Shown here: piece by piece, positions 6,098-8,466 of the stretch | Numbering within the stretch: the first letter of the stretch is position 1 | Layout of the letters: every line of letters begins with the position of its first letter | Assembly: GCA_900549995.1 (NCBI GenBank) | Contig: URQQ01000117.1 | Span: 1-8,466 of the forward strand | Direction: 5' to 3' | Origin: an uncultured Lachnospiraceae bacterium | GTDB taxonomy: Bacteria; Bacillota; Clostridia; Lachnospirales; Lachnospiraceae | DNA: 8,466 nucleotides | Position numbers and translations under genes: made by a program | Notes under the pieces: model-generated | Told to the model about the DNA's origin: nothing | Database searches by the model: none | What the model saw: only the letters and a program-made list of their open reading frames with translations

Positions 6098-6640
6098 ATG
6101 TATTATAAAAAGAGTATTGCAGTCTTGATGATCTGCGCAGCATTGCTTACCGGGTGCAGCAATCCGGTGAAAAACGGCACAGAATTTTTAGAACAGAAGG
6201 AATATTCACAGGCGGTGGAAGCATTTGACGAGGCGATTGAAAAGTGGGATGGCAAGGAGAAATATGCAGATGCAGTGGCGGAGGCATATCGTGGAAAAGG
6301 GATTGCTTACTTTGAACAGAAAGATTATAATAATGCCAAAGATGCATTTTTAAAAGCACTCGATGAGGGTACCAAACAGACGGGAACTATTTATAACTTC
6401 CTTGGCATCTGTGAGATGAATCTGAATAACCCTGCAGAAGCCATCACATATTTTCAGCAGGGAACTGCCTGTGAGGATGCCACCGCAGAATTGATACAGG
6501 AAATGGAATTCAACCAGATTTCGGCTTATGAACAGCTGAAGGACTGGGAGAGTGCAAAGGCTAAGATGGCGGAATACATTGCAAAATATCCGGAGGATTC
6601 TGAGGCAGCCAGGGAAGCAGAATTTCTGGAAACAAGATAG
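6098..6640 (+). CDS. TPR-repeat lipoprotein
   Basis: A 180-residue exported protein. A short signal peptide with a hydrophobic core (7-17) ends in the lipobox LLTGC, so C20 would be lipid-anchored on the outer face of the cytoplasmic membrane. The rest is helical tetratricopeptide repeats at about 27-50, 61-92, 97-125 and 137-165, with typical small residues and aromatics (AYRGKGIAYFEQKDYNNAKDAF, split over one repeat). TPRs mediate protein-protein contact; no catalytic motif is present and the partner is unknown. AGGAG at 6087-6091 supports the start. The gene lies 33 bp after the second ATPase and 17 bp before hflX. I see no terminator on either side and no convincing separate promoter. A link to metal export is possible only by position. 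Confidence 0.85.
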   Translation: MYYKKSIAVLMICAALLTGCSNPVKNGTEFLEQKEYSQAVEAFDEAIEKWDGKEKYADAVAEAYRGKGIAYFEQKDYNNAKDAFLKALDEGTKQTGTIYNFLGICEMNLNNPAEAITYFQQGTACEDATAELIQEMEFNQISAYEQLKDWESAKAKMAEYIAKYPEDSEAAREAEFLETR

Positions 6641-6657
6641 GAAATGGGAAAGCATAA

Positions 6658-7917
6658 ATGATAGAATTGAATGAAAAAGTGGAACGGGTGATATTGGTAG
6701 GAGTAAGCTTATATGACGGAGATGACACGGAGAAATCTTTGGATGAGCTGGAAGAACTTGTGAAGACTGCAGGGGCAGAGACTGTAGGAAGGATAATTCA
6801 AAGCAGAGATCAGATCCATCCCGGAACTTATGTGGGACGCGGAAAGTTAGAGGAGATCAAAGACCTTCTGTGGGAAACAGAGGCTACCGGGATCATCTGT
6901 GATGACGAACTGTCGCCGGTACAGCTTGGGAATCTGCAGGACATGCTCGATGCGAAGGTTATGGACCGGACACTGGTGATCCTCGATATCTTTGCCGCCC
7001 GTGCGACTACCAGTGAAGGGAAAATCCAGGTAGAGCTTGCACAGCTGAAGTACCGGCAGTCAAGATTGACAGGGCTTGGGAAATCATTATCCAGGCTCGG
7101 CGGAGGAATCGGGACAAGAGGCCCCGGAGAGAAGAAGCTTGAGATGGACAGACGTCTGATCAAGGGACGGATTGCACAGCTGAACCGGGAGCTGAAGGCG
7201 GTGAAACGGCACCGGGAAGTGACAAGAGAGCAGAGGGCGAAAAACAGAGTTCCGGTGGTGGCAATTGTCGGCTATACCAATGCCGGGAAATCAACACTGC
7301 TGAATAAGCTTACAGGGGCAAATGTCCTTGAAGAAGACAAGCTTTTTGCGACACTTGATCCGACAACAAGGTCTCTGCGCCTTCCAAGCGGACAGGAAGT
7401 TCTCTTTACGGATACGGTCGGATTTATCAGAAAACTTCCGCATCATCTGATCGAGGCATTCCAGAGTACGCTGGAAGAGGCCAAGTATGCGGATATTGTT
7501 CTGCATGTTGTGGATACCTCGAATCCGCAGATGGATGAGCAGATGGCGATAGTCTATGAGACGCTGCAGGAACTTGGGGTTGTAAACCGGGTTTTGATTA
7601 CTGCGTTTAACAAGCAGGACAAACTGGAAGAGCCGGAGATTATCCGTGACTTTAAGGCGGATAAGGTGATCAGAATCTCGGCCCGTACCGGTGAAGGGAT
7701 CACGGAACTTCTGGAAGTGATTGAAGAAAAACTCAGAAACCAGAAAGTGGAAATTGAGCAGACATATACTTACGCAGATGCCGGAGTCATTCAGCTCATC
7801 AGGAAATACGGGGAACTTATGGAGGAAATCTACAGGGAAGACGGAATCCATATCCGGGCGTATGTACCGGCAGAGCTGTATGAAAAGGTTGTGAGGAGAT
7901 ACGAACAGGAGGAGTAA
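6658..7917 (+). CDS. hflX: GTPase HflX
   Basis: A 419-residue ribosome-binding GTPase of the Obg-HflX group. In characterised bacteria it binds the 50S subunit and splits stalled or hibernating 70S ribosomes, notably under heat stress. The N-terminal HflX domain (about 1-200) contains the family signature GGGIGTRGPGE (148-158) and a basic coiled-coil stretch (about 160-200). The G domain shows G1 GYTNAGKS (205-212), the FATLDPTTR switch, G3 DTVGF (from D252), G4 NKQD (318-321) and G5 SAR (341-343). A C-terminal domain of about 50 residues follows. Length is normal and all motifs are intact. The ribosome site is weak (GGGAAAG, 6646-6652). It overlaps the next gene by one base (TAATG), indicating co-transcription. 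Confidence 0.97.
   Translation: MIELNEKVERVILVGVSLYDGDDTEKSLDELEELVKTAGAETVGRIIQSRDQIHPGTYVGRGKLEEIKDLLWETEATGIICDDELSPVQLGNLQDMLDAKVMDRTLVILDIFAARATTSEGKIQVELAQLKYRQSRLTGLGKSLSRLGGGIGTRGPGEKKLEMDRRLIKGRIAQLNRELKAVKRHREVTREQRAKNRVPVVAIVGYTNAGKSTLLNKLTGANVLEEDKLFATLDPTTRSLRLPSGQEVLFTDTVGFIRKLPHHLIEAFQSTLEEAKYADIVLHVVDTSNPQMDEQMAIVYETLQELGVVNRVLITAFNKQDKLEEPEIIRDFKADKVIRISARTGEGITELLEVIEEKLRNQKVEIEQTYTYADAGVIQLIRKYGELMEEIYREDGIHIRAYVPAELYEKVVRRYEQEE
7908..7914 (+). promoter_or_regulatory. Ribosome binding site for the last gene, inside hflX
   Basis: GGAGGAG lies within the last codons of hflX, a few bases before the ATG at 7917. It is a strong Shine-Dalgarno in a TAATG stop-start overlap, typical of translational coupling. 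Confidence 0.7.
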
Positions 7918-8466
7918 TGCAGCCATTTTGTATCAGAAAATCAAGTATTATTTTTTATATTGCAGCGATGGCGGTTGTGCTTGGAATCAGGATTTTGATG
8001 GGAAAGGCAGCGTTTGGGACAAATTTCATATTTGTACGGACAGCAGGCATCATGTTTCTCATAGGAGCAGTGGTGTTTGGGGTGATCGAAGGGGTGTCAG
8101 GCGGTTTTGAACTTGCAGGGACGAGTGGAAGAACCCAGATTTTTACTCCGGATATGATGGCAGGGATTGGTGTATCGCTTATTTTTCAATCCATGGTCCT
8201 GACATTCATTTCTGGGGCAGCAGGTCTGATTGCGATGTACTTGATCCGAAGAGTGTGTTACCAGATACGGAAAAGGAAATATGACAAGTACATCGGGAAG
8301 AAGGGTGCAGCGCTTCAGGAACTTTCATGGGAACCGGGGAAATACAAAGGCCGTGTGATGATTGAAGAGCGGAAAGTGAAAGTGATCGTATCGAAAGAAT
8401 CGAAGCATGTTCCCGAAGGCGCGAAAGTCAGAGTTACAGGGATGGAAGGAACGAACCTCGTTGTTG
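7917..8466 (+). CDS. Membrane protein with NfeD-like C-terminal domain, partial
   Basis: An open frame of 183 codons starts at the ATG overlapping the hflX stop and runs off the window with no stop codon, so the 3' end is missing. Three hydrophobic segments are visible at about 9-29, 39-59 and 80-110. The last ends in a basic stretch (RRVCYQIRKRKYDKY), placing the following part in the cytoplasm. Residues 126-183 (IGKKGAALQEL, PGKYKGRVMIEE, VPEGAKVRVTGMEG, TNLVV) resemble the small beta-barrel (OB-like) domain of NfeD proteins, which partner membrane stomatin-like proteins. The NfeD call is from pattern only. A shorter reading in another frame (7928-8110) is a shadow of this gene. Confidence 0.75.
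   Translation, partial: MQPFCIRKSSIIFYIAAMAVVLGIRILMGKAAFGTNFIFVRTAGIMFLIGAVVFGVIEGVSGGFELAGTSGRTQIFTPDMMAGIGVSLIFQSMVLTFISGAAGLIAMYLIRRVCYQIRKRKYDKYIGKKGAALQELSWEPGKYKGRVMIEERKVKVIVSKESKHVPEGAKVRVTGMEGTNLVV

Overview
The window looks like chromosomal DNA of a low-to-mid GC Gram-positive, most likely a Clostridia/Lachnospiraceae-type gut anaerobe. This is inferred from strong AGGAGG-type ribosome sites, AT-rich intergenic regions between coding regions of moderate GC, a CadC-type regulator and a lipoprotein signal. It cannot be proved without a database search.

Left part (1-1194). A MerR-family regulator of 301 residues is read leftwards and ends in a back-to-back pair of terminators. Its promoter has the stretched 19-bp spacer typical of MerR-controlled promoters and overlaps a 30-bp dyad, so autoregulation is likely. 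Its large C-terminal domain is not one I recognise.

Centre (1079-6064). This is a heavy-metal (Zn/Cd/Pb) efflux locus in two transcription units, each with its own sigma-A-like promoter and a nearly identical 22-bp CATATGA...TCATATG operator over the predicted start site. Unit 1 is a single P1B-type ATPase with a long His/Cys-rich N-terminal tail plus one CANC heavy-metal-associated domain, closed by a strong hairpin terminator. Unit 2 begins with a CadC/SmtB-like ArsR repressor that carries both the Cys-type (alpha3N) and the Asp/His/His/Glu (alpha5) metal sites. It continues into a second P1B-type ATPase that has no N-terminal metal-binding domain at all. The simplest model is that the repressor binds both operators, lets go when Zn, Cd or Pb is bound, and so induces two functionally different exporters.

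Right part (6098-8466). A small TPR lipoprotein, the ribosome-associated GTPase HflX and the start of a membrane protein with an NfeD-like C-terminal domain follow on the same strand with short gaps (33 bp, 17 bp and a 1-bp overlap). The membrane protein runs off the window. No terminator is visible between the second ATPase and this group, so read-through from the metal operon is possible, but these look like housekeeping or envelope genes rather than metal genes.

There is no sign of mobile elements, CRISPR, tRNA or rRNA genes. The locus is a recognisable metal-resistance arrangement. Its unusual points are the duplicated-metal-tail ATPase paired with a tail-less paralogue under a shared operator, a TM8 deviation in the second ATPase, and the unassigned MerR protein.
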